Shown here piece after piece: positions 45,470-55,137 of a stretch of 64,000 nucleotides of DNA. A model generated the notes under the pieces. It searched no databases. It saw only the letters and a list, made by a program, of their open reading frames with translations, and had not been told where the DNA came from. The DNA lies in the NCBI RefSeq assembly GCF_002964705.1, contig NZ_PQCD01000049.1:404704-468703 (forward strand). Reading direction: 5' to 3'. The stretch comes from Pseudoalteromonas sp. T1lg75 (lineage in GTDB: Bacteria > Pseudomonadota > Gammaproteobacteria > Enterobacterales > Alteromonadaceae). How positions within the stretch are numbered: position 1 is the stretch's first letter; the number at the start of each line of letters is the position of its first letter. Position numbers and translations under genes: made by a program.

Positions 45470-47539
45470 TCAGTCAATTTGTCTTTTAAATGGCGGCAAG
45501 GTATCAAGCATCGCCTTACCATAACGTTTACTGACTAAGCGTCTGTCGTAGATAGTAATGCGACCGCTATCGCGTTCTTTGCGCAGCAGTCTACCACAGC
45601 TTTGTACTAATTTCTTTGCCGCATCGGGCACCGTAATGGATAAAAACGGGTTGCCTCCCTTGCTTTGTACAAACTCGGCCTGAGCTTCTTCAATGGGTGA
45701 GGTAGGCACCGCAAAAGGGATCTTGGTGATCACCAGATTAGTCAGGTAATCACCCGGTAAATCAAGACCTTCCGATAGACTTTGCGTACCGAACAACACG
45801 CTGCCCTGACCGTCATCGATGCGCTTTTTATGGCGGCGCACTAGGGCATCTCGGGATATTTCACCTTGTACCAGTATGTCCCAACCCTGTTTTCGAAGAC
45901 GTTCGGCGACATGCTGCATTTGCCAGTAAGAGGCGAAAAGCACCAGGTTAGCCTGCTTTTTTTCTAAACTCTGGGGCAAGGCTTTGACCAGATAATCACT
46001 AAAGGCTTTGTCTGTGGGTTCACATTCGGTTTTTGGGATATGCAGCAGGGCTTGCTGCGGGTAGTCGAACGGCGAGGGCACCTTGATAAATTTAACGCCG
46101 GCCTCGCCACGCAGGCCGCTTTCATGGGCGAAATGTTCAAAGGAGCCCAAGGCCGTGAGTGTGGCCGAACAGAGCACCGCGCCGGCGCATTCGTGCCATA
46201 ACTTGTCTTTAAGATAAAAACCCACCTCGATGGGACAGTCGCTGAGCAGGTAATCATGGTGATTTTTATACTCCATGCGCTTTATCCAGCGGGCATGAGG
46301 TACGCTTTCACTGTGCTTGCTGTAGCTCGACCAGAGCTTGTGCAAGGTTTCTAAGCGGGCAATGTATTGGCCGCTCTCGGCAAGCATGGGTTCGGCGATA
46401 AAACCCTTAACATCGCCATCGTTAACATCGCTGCTCAGCGCCTCGTGCATTTTATTTAGGGTTCGCAGCGCCGTTTTTGCGGCTTCTCCAATGTCTTGCG
46501 CCTGCTGTGTTAGCTGTTCGGGCAAACGGCCATGGGCAAAACGGTAGGTCTGGTCTTCGTTGTACTCATAGGCGGCGCTATCAAGCATGGTCAGCACGGC
46601 TTTATGGCCACGGCCGATATCGTCGACGGCATCGTTAAGTTTAAATTGGCTGCCCGCAGCGCTGGCACTGAAAATGGTTTGCGCCATTTTGCCGCTGAAT
46701 TTAAGTAACTTCTCAAGCCAATCCTGGGTGCCCTTGATGGTGGCCGCGGCGGAGGAAAAATCCCGAGTGATATGGGCCAGGTGATGGGCCTCGTCGATAA
46801 CGTAAATACAGTTTTCCGGCTCGGGTAAAATGACCCCGCCACCGAGTTCAAGGTCGGCCAACAACAGGCTGTGGTTGGCAACCAGCACGTCCATTTGCGC
46901 AATTTTATTGCGTGCCAGGTGAAAGGGGCAGGTTTGGTGCGCCTTCATTTGCCGTTGGCAGGAATGCTTATCGCCGCTGATCAGGCCCCACACCCTATCC
47001 GGGATCACATCGGCCCAAGAGTCTCTGTCTCCCTGCCACTGCTTATTGCTATAGGCCTGGTGTAATTGCTTCAGGCACTTTTGCTCCATCTCACTGAGCG
47101 GCGAGCTCAGGGTCGGCATCAGTGCCATTTGCTGATCGTCGCCATTGACGGCATTTTCCAGTTTATGGGCGCAGATATAGCGGCCGCGCCCCTTGACCAA
47201 GTCATAGCTAAAGGTTAAGCCGCTGTGCTCGGCAAAAAAAGGCAGCTCTTTATATAGCAGTTGCTCTTGTAGGGCGACCGTGGCCGTGGAAATGACCAGT
47301 TTTTTATTGGCTTTTAAGGCAATGGGCAGGGCGCCAAGGCAATAGGCCAGGGATTTACCCGTACCCGTGCCCGCCTCGATAACACAGATGCGTTGCTTTT
47401 TGTCATACTCCCCAGCCAGGGTTTTGGCTATTTCCGCCACCAGGTAATTCTGACTTGGCCTGGGCCGATAATCCTCTAGGCTGGCGGCGATCCGCTGATG
47501 AGCGGTACGTATGGTCTTTTTAAGCGGATCGGAGAGCAT
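45470..47539 (-). CDS. dinG: ATP-dependent DNA helicase DinG
   Basis: The 689-residue XPD-like superfamily 2 helicase unwinds R-loops and D-loops with 5'-3' polarity. Walker A is IEAGTGTGKSLAY (about residue 57) and motif II is VIDEAHHLA. The iron-sulfur cluster cysteines lie in RYICAHKLEN, QKCLKQ and the later CQRQMKAHQTC. Motif VI is QSCGRLLRKERDSG. E. coli DinG has 716 residues. It is the first gene of a minus-strand run dinG-tauE-priC-HDAC, and it is divergent from the polB remnant. Confidence 0.93.
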   Translation of the reverse strand: MLSDPLKKTIRTAHQRIAASLEDYRPRPSQNYLVAEIAKTLAGEYDKKQRICVIEAGTGTGKSLAYCLGALPIALKANKKLVISTATVALQEQLLYKELPFFAEHSGLTFSYDLVKGRGRYICAHKLENAVNGDDQQMALMPTLSSPLSEMEQKCLKQLHQAYSNKQWQGDRDSWADVIPDRVWGLISGDKHSCQRQMKAHQTCPFHLARNKIAQMDVLVANHSLLLADLELGGGVILPEPENCIYVIDEAHHLAHITRDFSSAAATIKGTQDWLEKLLKFSGKMAQTIFSASAAGSQFKLNDAVDDIGRGHKAVLTMLDSAAYEYNEDQTYRFAHGRLPEQLTQQAQDIGEAAKTALRTLNKMHEALSSDVNDGDVKGFIAEPMLAESGQYIARLETLHKLWSSYSKHSESVPHARWIKRMEYKNHHDYLLSDCPIEVGFYLKDKLWHECAGAVLCSATLTALGSFEHFAHESGLRGEAGVKFIKVPSPFDYPQQALLHIPKTECEPTDKAFSDYLVKALPQSLEKKQANLVLFASYWQMQHVAERLRKQGWDILVQGEISRDALVRRHKKRIDDGQGSVLFGTQSLSEGLDLPGDYLTNLVITKIPFAVPTSPIEEAQAEFVQSKGGNPFLSITVPDAAKKLVQSCGRLLRKERDSGRITIYDRRLVSKRYGKAMLDTLPPFKRQID

Positions 47540-47599
47540 GATTTGACTTATGTATATATTTACAGTGCTGATATTCTAGGGGGAGTAGGGTAAAGACTC

Positions 47600-48602
47600 A
47601 AGAGTTAGTCACCGACTCGACCATGGTAAAGTGGATTTTGGCTGGCTTCAATCGTCAGCGTTCTCGCTCCAAACATCGCTTACCAGACTTAGTGGCTAGT
47701 TTGGCCGAGGCATGTCAACGGGCTAAAAACGAGGATGACCATCATTTGCAGCAGGCGAGCAAAATCATTATGAATACGCTCTGTGGGTGCTCGTGTCGAA
47801 GGGACGTCGCTTTTATGATCCGAGCTTCTCAAGCTCGATTACCTTGCGCGGCCGTGAAATTATGCAAACCACCAAAGGCTGGCTGCAAGAGTTGGGCGTG
47901 ACTGTTATTTATGGTGATACTGATTCCACCTTCGTGGCGCTCCCGAGCGAGCTTAATGCAGTGCAAAGTCATCCCGTTGCATCGGACTTAGTGGAACAAA
48001 TTAACCAAAAATTGCGTGGCAGGTTAAAAAACAACCTAAACTTAGCCAGTTATCTTGAGTTAGAGTATGAGAGCTTGTATAGGCCATTTTTTATGCCAAA
48101 AGCTCAGCATAAAGATACTGGCAGTAAAAAGCGGTATGCAGGTTTGTTAGCACAAGATGGTTATCGCCTTGTGTTTAAGGGGATGGAGTTGGTACGTAGT
48201 GATTGGACCCAGTTTGCCCGGGGTTTTCAACAAGATTTGTTTAGCGCCTTATTTACAGGTGCAGATGTTCAACAGGTGGTTAATGACTATACAGATAAAC
48301 TGCATAATTGCTCTGATGTGGCGCTGCTTACCTACAGCAAGCGCTTAGGCAAAGACACTGAACAGTATACAAAAGCTATCCCTCCTCATGTGCGCGGCGC
48401 GGGAATCTGATAAGGGCTTGAGTAAGGGTGACAGGGTTCACTATGTGATCACCTTGTCGGGACCTAAGTTGCTACCCACTACTCACGCGTTGGAGCTAGA
48501 ACACTATCTGGAAGGCAATTGAAACCTGTTATCGATGATCTACAGGGCATTGGTATGACCATTGATTACGGCCAACTAGGTAAGCAATTCCGGCTTTTGT
48601 AA
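47600..48602 (+). pseudogene. polB: DNA polymerase II (family B), truncated and frameshifted remnant
   Basis: Only the C-terminal third of PolB survives, spread over three frames. 47623-47787 gives HRLPDLVASLAEA...QQASKIIMNTLCG. A shift of one base near 47787 leads to SKGRRFYDPSFSSSITLRGREIM and the polymerase motif C VIYGDTDSTF. Another shift near 48396-48402 separates AIPPHVRG from ESDKGLSKGDRVHYVITLSGP. A fourth piece after about 48514 reads QLKPVIDDLQGIG...YGQLGKQFRLL before TAA. The exonuclease and palm N-terminal part is missing. With several independent lesions this is a real pseudogene, the relic of the SOS translesion polymerase II. Confidence 0.9.
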
Positions 48603-48731
48603 CAAATTATTTTATAGCCATTACAATTACTGCATTGCCTTTTCAGTATGTTGTTTTTTAAGGGAAAAGTACTAATAAAAAACATCATTTTGTTTCTTTG
48701 GCGTTGTTTTTTGTGTTTGTGTTGTTAATTT

Positions 48732-48768
48732 GCTGTTGACCAGTATTTCTTAAATTGTTTAGTATCTC
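48732..48768 (+). promoter_or_regulatory. candidate promoter of the TonB-dependent receptor gene
   Basis: TTGACC is followed after about 17 AT-rich bases by TTAGTAT, about 90 bases before the receptor ATG. The wider 48603-48858 region is AT-rich and holds no gene. Confidence 0.45.
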
Positions 48769-48858
48769 CCTAGTGAGTGTAAATTGTTACATTTCATAAT
48801 AAGTTGTTCACAACAAAAAATAATTAGTCACATGCCAATGTGACCCAGGGAGAATCCA

Positions 48859-51777
48859 ATGTTAAACAGCAAAATTGCAAAATCAGTGCGCTTAGCACTA
48901 GTTTTCGGTGCTGCTTCAACAGCTGGCCTTTCAGCTTCAGCTATGGCTGCTGAAGAAGGTGCTGAAGAAGTAGAGCGTATTGAAGTAACCGGTTCACGTA
49001 TTAAGCGTACCGACCTAGAAACTGCTTCACCAGTTACTGTTATCGACTCAGTTCAGCTTGAAAACCAAGGTATCCAAGACGTTGGTCAATTCCTTCAGTC
49101 AAGCGCAGTAATGTCTGGTTCGCCAGCTATGACTACCACCAACAACGGTGGTAACGGTGGTACTTTCGTTGAGCTTCGTGGTCTAGGTTCATCACGTACT
49201 CTAGTACTTGTAAACGGCCGTCGTCCTGTTTCTTCAGACTTCCAGGGTATCCCTGCGTCTATGATCGACCGTATCGAAGTACTTAAAGACGGTGCATCTG
49301 CAACTTACGGTGCAGACGCGGTAGCCGGTGTAGTTAACATCATCACCCGTAACGATTTCGAAGGTGTTGAATTTAAAGCACAGGTTTCTAACTCGTTTGA
49401 CGTTTCTGAAAACAAACAACACGGCTTCAGCCTTGTTGCTGGTAAAGAATTCGACGCTGGTAACATCGTAGTTGGTGTTGACTATGTAAACCAAGACGAA
49501 GTTTACCAAGGTGACGTTGATGAAGTAGATTTCTTCAACTTCCCATGGCAGGTTTGGGGTTCAGCAGCGGAAGAATCTTTCCGTCAGAACGGCTTAATTG
49601 GTACAGGTGATGACGCTAACGTTATCACAGTAGGCTCTGGTTCAGTACCTTGTGGTAACTTCTACCTAGCTAACACTTCAGGCAGCTTCACAAACGGTAC
49701 TTGTGACGGCGGCATCGCAACAGCTGACGACATGCGTCCATTTGTTGGCGGTGGTCCAAACAACGATACCTACAACTACGCGCCTGTAAACTACTTACAA
49801 ACTCCTTATAAAAAGCTTAACTTCTTCGTCGAAGGTGGTTTCGAGCTTAACGAAGATACGCGTATGTACACCGAGACGCGTATTAACAAGCGTACTTCAC
49901 GCCAAGAACTAGCAGCCGTACCTTACGACACTCGTTATGACCCTGCGTACAGCGGTTCTTACGAGAAGCTAGATGCCGATGGTAACCCTGTTCTTGATGA
50001 CAACGGTAATCCGGTAATGGTTGATTTCAACGGTGTGTCTAAAGACAACTACTATAACCCATTCGGTGTTGACGTTGAGCGTTCTCGTCGTCGTATGCTA
50101 GAAGGTGGTCGTAGCTTTGAACAAGACATCGCTCGTTTCCAACAAGTTATCGGTATCGAAGGTGACTTCGGTGACGGTTGGTACTACGACGTAAACTACA
50201 ACTATGGTTATAGCCAAACTATTAGCACAGACTTCGGTCAGCTATTCGGTCCTAACCTAGCGAAAGCCATGGGTCCATCATTCATGGATGGCGACGGTAA
50301 CATCGTGTGTGGTACTCCAGATGCGCCTATCGCAAACTGTGTATCTATGAACGTATTCGGTGGTCCTGGTTCAGTAACTCAAGAAATGCTTGATTACGTA
50401 ACTGCACCACTTGTTGATTCTTCAAACTACACAATCCAAACCCTAACAGGTTTCGTTGGCGGTGACTTCTTCCAGCTTCCAGCGGGTGTTGTTTCTGGTG
50501 GTTTCGGTTATGAATACCGTAAAGAAGAACTAGAGAGCCAAGTTGACTCTGGTAAGTTCATGGGTGAAGTAACTGGTAACAAGAGTAAAGGTACTATCGG
50601 TGATTTCGATGTACACAGCTTGTTCACTGAATTCCGCGTACCTCTACTTGAAGGCCTACCGTTCGCAGAGCGCGTAGAAATGCCAGTTGGTATTCGTTAC
50701 GATGACTTCAGCGCATTCGGTTCAAAGACTACTTATCAGTTAGGTCTTGAGTGGAAAGCGAATGATGACATCCTACTTCGTGGTACTTACGGTACTGTAT
50801 TCCGTGCACCTGGTATCGGCTCACTATACGGCCCGCAGAATGATTCGTTCCCGTCAGCAACGGATCCATGTAGCTTCCAAAACTGGGATGCGTTAACGCC
50901 GACTCAACAAGGTTACTGTACAGCTGACGGCGTTCCTGCCGGCGGTAGTGCAAACACCGATGCTCAGCAGCTAGCTAAAGTAGGTGGTAACCCAGATCTT
51001 CAACCTGAAGAAGGCGATACCCTTACTTTCGGTGTAGCTTGGTCTCCTGAGTTTGTTGAAGGCCTTGGTATCACAGTTGACTACTGGGCGATCGAAATTG
51101 AAGACGTAATCGACGGCGTAGGTGCAAACGATTCACTTCGCGGTTGTTACCTAGGTGGTATCGAGTCACTATGTGGTAACATCGAGCGTACAAACGGTGA
51201 AATCTCGCTACTAAGCGCGCAAGCAACTAACCTTAGCCGCATGACTGCGAAAGGTATCGACTTTGAAGCAAGCTACGCGTTTGAAGCACTAGGTGGTTCT
51301 TGGAACTCAGTACTAAGCTGGACTCACTTCCTAGAGCGTGAGAACCAGGTTTATGATTCATCTGAGTTTGAGTTCAAGATGAAAGACCTAAATGGTCGTT
51401 TCGAGAACGATACAACTTACGCAACAAACAAAGTTAACCTAAACGTGTCTTACACGCTTGATAACTTGAACCTTGCGTACACAATGAACTACATCGATGG
51501 TACTGAGTACGACGAGCTTCTTTACTGGGGTACAACTCCTGTAAATCCTGAAGATCCGAACAGCCCATTAGCTAAGTACACAGTTGATTCGTTCGCGTAT
51601 CACGACCTAACAGCTACTTACAACTTCGAGACTAAGACCTCTGTTGCTGTAGGTATCACTAACCTTACAGACGAGCTTCCTCCTTACATTGAGCCTGCGT
51701 TCAATGGTAATACGGATGAAAGTAACTACCGTCTATTCGGTCGTAGCTGGTTCCTACGTCTATCTCAAAAATTCTAA
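48859..51777 (+). CDS. TonB-dependent outer-membrane receptor
   Basis: The 972-residue receptor has a signal peptide (MLNSKIAKSVRLALVFGAASTAGLSASAMA), a TonB box region (EEVERIEVTGSRI), a plug domain (about residues 50-170: LRGLGSSRTLVLVNGRRPVSSD, IDRIEVLKDGASATYGADAVAGVVNIITR) and a 22-strand barrel ending in LFGRSWFLRLSQKF with the C-terminal Phe needed for BAM. It imports a bulky ligand using TonB energy; the sequence does not tell the ligand, but no siderophore genes adjoin it. Codon use is strongly biased, so expression is probably very high. GGGAG stands upstream of the ATG. The ttpC-exbBD-tonB operon downstream probably energises it. Confidence 0.93.
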   Translation: MLNSKIAKSVRLALVFGAASTAGLSASAMAAEEGAEEVERIEVTGSRIKRTDLETASPVTVIDSVQLENQGIQDVGQFLQSSAVMSGSPAMTTTNNGGNGGTFVELRGLGSSRTLVLVNGRRPVSSDFQGIPASMIDRIEVLKDGASATYGADAVAGVVNIITRNDFEGVEFKAQVSNSFDVSENKQHGFSLVAGKEFDAGNIVVGVDYVNQDEVYQGDVDEVDFFNFPWQVWGSAAEESFRQNGLIGTGDDANVITVGSGSVPCGNFYLANTSGSFTNGTCDGGIATADDMRPFVGGGPNNDTYNYAPVNYLQTPYKKLNFFVEGGFELNEDTRMYTETRINKRTSRQELAAVPYDTRYDPAYSGSYEKLDADGNPVLDDNGNPVMVDFNGVSKDNYYNPFGVDVERSRRRMLEGGRSFEQDIARFQQVIGIEGDFGDGWYYDVNYNYGYSQTISTDFGQLFGPNLAKAMGPSFMDGDGNIVCGTPDAPIANCVSMNVFGGPGSVTQEMLDYVTAPLVDSSNYTIQTLTGFVGGDFFQLPAGVVSGGFGYEYRKEELESQVDSGKFMGEVTGNKSKGTIGDFDVHSLFTEFRVPLLEGLPFAERVEMPVGIRYDDFSAFGSKTTYQLGLEWKANDDILLRGTYGTVFRAPGIGSLYGPQNDSFPSATDPCSFQNWDALTPTQQGYCTADGVPAGGSANTDAQQLAKVGGNPDLQPEEGDTLTFGVAWSPEFVEGLGITVDYWAIEIEDVIDGVGANDSLRGCYLGGIESLCGNIERTNGEISLLSAQATNLSRMTAKGIDFEASYAFEALGGSWNSVLSWTHFLERENQVYDSSEFEFKMKDLNGRFENDTTYATNKVNLNVSYTLDNLNLAYTMNYIDGTEYDELLYWGTTPVNPEDPNSPLAKYTVDSFAYHDLTATYNFETKTSVAVGITNLTDELPPYIEPAFNGNTDESNYRLFGRSWFLRLSQKF

Positions 51778-51800
51778 GCAGTTAGATATTTGAACCTTTG

Positions 51801-51824
51801 AAGGGCCCATCTGGGCCCTTTTGT
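51801..51824 (+). terminator. intrinsic terminator after the receptor gene
   Basis: AAGGGCCC (51801-51808), loop ATCT, GGGCCCTT (51813-51820), then TTGTATTTTA. The 8-bp GC-rich stem is perfect. Confidence 0.85.
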
Positions 51825-52332
51825 ATTTTATATGGCTAAATTCCTACAAAAATTACTGAAATCCCTGGCCAAACGCCGTGTTTAAGCACGCAACAATCAC
51901 ACCTACCACCTCTTAATATAGACAGTAAGCCCATCTTAGCGCTTTAGCGCAGGATTTTAGCTAATAGAACAAGCAAAAATTAACACTTATCTAACGGCAG
52001 GCTCGCTGGGTATGAACTACAATCCTATTGCCCCGTGGTGTATTTTTATTCGTTTTTAAATCACACCTAGAAGTAGAGGACAGGTGACAATTTTGGTGAG
52101 ATAGGGGTGGCTTAGTATAGGGCATTGGAAATCTTAAGTAGGTATTTTGCCTTATTAAGGCCAATTCAAATTTGAAATTTCATTCAATTTTAACGTCATA
52201 AAAATTAACTTTTTATTTCCAAAACCTAGATGGGGCTAGGCATTTTGGGGCGTATAGATGGGTTGCGTGTTAATTTTATGTTTCATATGGGAAATTCAGA
52301 CGAACGCAAGGAAAATTGCGATGAACATCAAG
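51825..52332. other. AT-rich intergenic region before the TonB operon
   Basis: About 500 bases without a supported gene or recognised repeat. A short open frame of 28 codons with an AAGGA start signal begins at 52321 (see findings). Nothing else stood out on either strand. Confidence 0.5.
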
Positions 52333-52361
52333 TTGACAGCACCGGAACCTTTTAGCATTAT
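52333..52361 (+). promoter_or_regulatory. sigma-70 promoter of the TonB energising operon
   Basis: A consensus TTGACA (52333-52338), a 17-base spacer and CATTAT (52356-52361) lie about 100 bases before the DUF3450 gene. A hairpin GGCTCA/TGAGCC (52397-52415) falls in the resulting leader. No clear Fur box was seen. Confidence 0.65.
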
Positions 52362-52458
52362 TGGCAAGTTGGTATCACTAGAAAGATACCTAGGTTGGCT
52401 CATTTAGAGTGAGCCGATAAAAATTCAAAAAGTAACATTACTTAATTGGTTGGGAACT

Positions 52459-53229
52459 ATGTCTGTTAAAATCAGAAAGAGTCTTGTAGCTTCTGCGTTG
52501 GTTGGCGCAGCTGCACTTGCAAGCAACAATGTGATGGCAGATCCGTTGAATGACTTGCACAAAGCTGGTGCAACAATTCAAACGGCTGCTAAAAAGTCTC
52601 AAACTAAAATCGACAACATCTACGGTCAAACTCAAGAGCTAATCGCCGATTACCGCTCTACTGTAGATGAAACAGAAATCATGAAGGTCTATAACGACCA
52701 CGTTCAGCGCCTTGTTGATGACCAAAACTCACAAATCGAGTCTTTGGAGCGTCAGATCGCTGGTATCGATAAAACGAAACAAAACGTTGTGCCTTTGATG
52801 TATCGCATGATCGATACGCTTGAGCAATTCATCAAAGCGGACGTTCCGTTTGATACTGAAGAGCGTATGGAGCGTATTGAAAAACTACGCGACATCATGA
52901 CTAGCGCTTCTGTAACAACTTCTGAGAAGTTCCGTCAGGTTCTTGAAGCTTACATGGTAGAGAAAGACTACAGCACGACTATGGTTGCTAACCAGGGCAC
53001 CCTAAACATTGACGGTCGTGATATCTCTGTAGACTTCGCGCGTCTTGGTCGTATTGCCTATGTAGCGCAGTCATTTGACCAGAAGAGTGCTTGGGTGTGG
53101 AACAACACTACTAAGCAATGGGAAGCGTTAGGCGATGAATTTTTGAAGCCTATCAAAGAGACAATCCGTATGGCCCGTAAGCAAGCGGCTCCGGATCTTG
53201 TTAAACTACCAATCTTCGGCGCGGAGTAA
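52459..53229 (+). CDS. DUF3450 family periplasmic protein of the TonB operon
   Basis: The 256-residue product has a signal peptide (SVKIRKSLVASALVGAAALASNNVMA) and a long coiled-coil region (about residues 35-120, LVDDQNSQIESLERQIAGIDKTKQN), the shape of DUF3450. A compact C-terminal part follows, ending ...AAPDLVKLPIFGAE. The family occurs almost only next to TtpC/ExbB/ExbD/TonB genes, implying a periplasmic accessory role in that energy-transducing complex. ATG 52459 is preferred to the TTG at 52450. ttpC starts six bases after its stop. Confidence 0.88.
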   Translation: MSVKIRKSLVASALVGAAALASNNVMADPLNDLHKAGATIQTAAKKSQTKIDNIYGQTQELIADYRSTVDETEIMKVYNDHVQRLVDDQNSQIESLERQIAGIDKTKQNVVPLMYRMIDTLEQFIKADVPFDTEERMERIEKLRDIMTSASVTTSEKFRQVLEAYMVEKDYSTTMVANQGTLNIDGRDISVDFARLGRIAYVAQSFDQKSAWVWNNTTKQWEALGDEFLKPIKETIRMARKQAAPDLVKLPIFGAE

Positions 53230-53235
53230 TCGATA

Positions 53236-54599
53236 ATGAAGAAACTATTCAAAGGTTTTGCTGTTGCAGCAGTACTATCTGTTTCTGCCGGTGCTGCGCT
53301 TAATGCCCACGCAAACACGCAAGTACTTGACCAAATCCTTGAGCAAGTAAAGAAAGAGCGTATCTCTGAAGGCAAGCTAAACAAGCAACGTGAGCAAGAG
53401 TTCCTAGCGGCTCGTGCTGACCAGCAAGCTATGCTAAACACTGCAAAGCGTGAACTAGCGGCTGAAAAAGCACGCGGTGAGCGTCTGCAAAAAGAATACG
53501 CACAAAACGAAATCACCCTAGCGGAAAAAGAAACTGCACTTGAAAATGCAAAAGGTACCCTAGGTGAGATGTTCGGTGTTGTACGTCGTGCGGCACAAGA
53601 AACAATTGGTTCAATCGAAGCATCACTAGTAAGTGCTGAAAAGCCTGGACGTGCTGAAATCCTTCGTTCACTAGCGGCGGCTAAAGAGCTACCAACTACG
53701 CGTGAACTAGAAGAGCTTTGGATTGCCCTACAAACTGAAATGACCGAGTCTGCGAAAGTATCTTCTTTCGAAGCTGAAGTTTCTGAGCTTGACGGTTCAA
53801 CGTCTACTAAGCAAGTAACTCGTATCGGTAACTTCAACCTTATCACAGACGACGGTTACCTGATTTACTCAGGCGACACTCAGTCGATTCAACCACTAGG
53901 TCGTCAACCAGACGGTTACGTACAGACACTGCTAAGTCACTTATCAATACTTCAGCAGACGCGTACACTGGTTTCTACGTTGACCCAACTCGTGGTTCAA
54001 TCCTGCGTCTAAACACGCAGAAAGCGACTCCTGAAGAGCGTTTCCACCAAGGTGGTGAAGTAGGTTACATCATCGCTATTCTACTAGTGATTGGTTTCCT
54101 AATCGCGATTGTACGTCTAGTAGACCTAACAATCACTTCAGGTAAGATCAAGAGTCAACTTAAGAACACCAGCGCACCTTCTGAAGGTAACCCGCTTGGT
54201 CGTATCCTTAAAGTTTACCAAGACAACAAAAACCAAGACGTTGAAAACCTTGAGCTTAAGCTTGATGAAGCGATTCTACGTGAAACGCCACGCATCGAAA
54301 TGGGTATCAACATCATCAAGATCTTGGCTGCTATCGCACCACTATTAGGTCTACTTGGTACCGTTGTTGGTATGATCAACACCTTCCAGCAGATCACGCT
54401 ATTCGGTACAGGTGATCCGAAGATCATGGCTGGTTCAATCTCAATGGCTCTAGTAACTACAGCCCTAGGTCTAATCGCGGCACTTCCGCTAATCCTAGTA
54501 CACGCTGTTGTTGCCGGTCGTAGTAAATCAATTATCCACATTCTTGATGAGCAAAGCGCTGGTATCATCGCTGCTCACGCGGAGAAGGAGAAAGCCTAA
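53236..54599 (+). pseudogene. ttpC: TtpC-type MotA/TolQ/ExbB family protein, frameshifted
   Basis: TtpC is the fourth component of the Vibrio-type TonB2 system. The first part (53236 on) encodes a signal peptide (MKKLFKGFAVAAVLSVSAGAALNAHA) and a periplasmic coiled coil. After ...PLGRQPDGYV the reading must move one base back near 53923-53925 to continue DTAKSLINTSADAYTGFYVDPTRG... That frame contains the membrane part with ILAAIAPLLGLLGTVVGMINTFQ and the MALVTTALGLIAALPLILVH proton-channel helices, and ends at TAA 54599. Joined, it gives about 454 residues, the usual TtpC length (about 450). No slippery heptamer lies at the junction, so a base loss or sequence error is likelier than programmed shifting. 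Confidence 0.82.
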
Positions 54600-55123
54600 T
54601 GCTAGTCCTGATGGAGATTTGGGAATCTATCAGGGATTTTGTTGGCACAGGCGGCCAGGTTTTATACGTGGTCGCGATAGCACTCTTCCTCATGTGGGTT
54701 TTAATGATTGAGCGCTATTGGTTCCTACTTGCTGAGTTTCCGAAAATGAAAAAAGGAATCGTAGCTAAGTGGGACGCCCGCCAAGACACTACGTCTTGGT
54801 ACGCACACAGAATCCGCGATGCATGGATTTCTGAAGCGTCTGAAAAATTAGATGAGCGCATGTTGTTGATTAAGACATTGGTAGCTGTATGTCCATTGAT
54901 TGGTCTACTGGGTACTGTAACGGGTATGATCGCGGTTTTTGAAACCATGGCTACCCAAGGTACTGGTAACCCTCGACTAATGGCATCAGGTATTTCAATG
55001 GCAACAATCCCAACAATGGCTGGAATGGTTGCGGCACTATCAGGTGTATTCTTTAGTACACGTCTAGAAGCACGTGCGAAAATGGCTAAAGAAAAGCTGA
55101 TTGATAGCTTGCCTCATCACTAG
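54599..55123 (+). CDS. exbB: ExbB-type proton channel protein
   Basis: The 174-residue inner-membrane protein is of the short ExbB2 kind. It has three membrane segments: VLYVVAIALFLMWVLMIERYW near the N-terminus, LLIKTLVAVCPLIGLLGTVTGMIAVF in the middle, and MATIPTMAGMVAALSGVFFS near the end. With ExbD it forms the proton-driven motor for TonB. Its ATG overlaps the ttpC stop by one base (TAATG), so translation is coupled to ttpC. This makes the ttpC frameshift puzzling, because it would reduce ExbB synthesis. Confidence 0.93.
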   Translation: MLVLMEIWESIRDFVGTGGQVLYVVAIALFLMWVLMIERYWFLLAEFPKMKKGIVAKWDARQDTTSWYAHRIRDAWISEASEKLDERMLLIKTLVAVCPLIGLLGTVTGMIAVFETMATQGTGNPRLMASGISMATIPTMAGMVAALSGVFFSTRLEARAKMAKEKLIDSLPHH

Positions 55124-55137
55124 AGAGAGATTTGAAT

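Noticed and set aside
53058..53846. 262-codon antisense frame over DUF3450 and ttpC
   Set aside because: It is Ser/Arg-rich, lacks a start signal, and mirrors the strong codon bias of the plus-strand genes.
53915..53930. Programmed ribosomal frameshift in ttpC
   Set aside because: No slippery heptamer (such as A-AAA-AAG) or following stem is visible at the junction.
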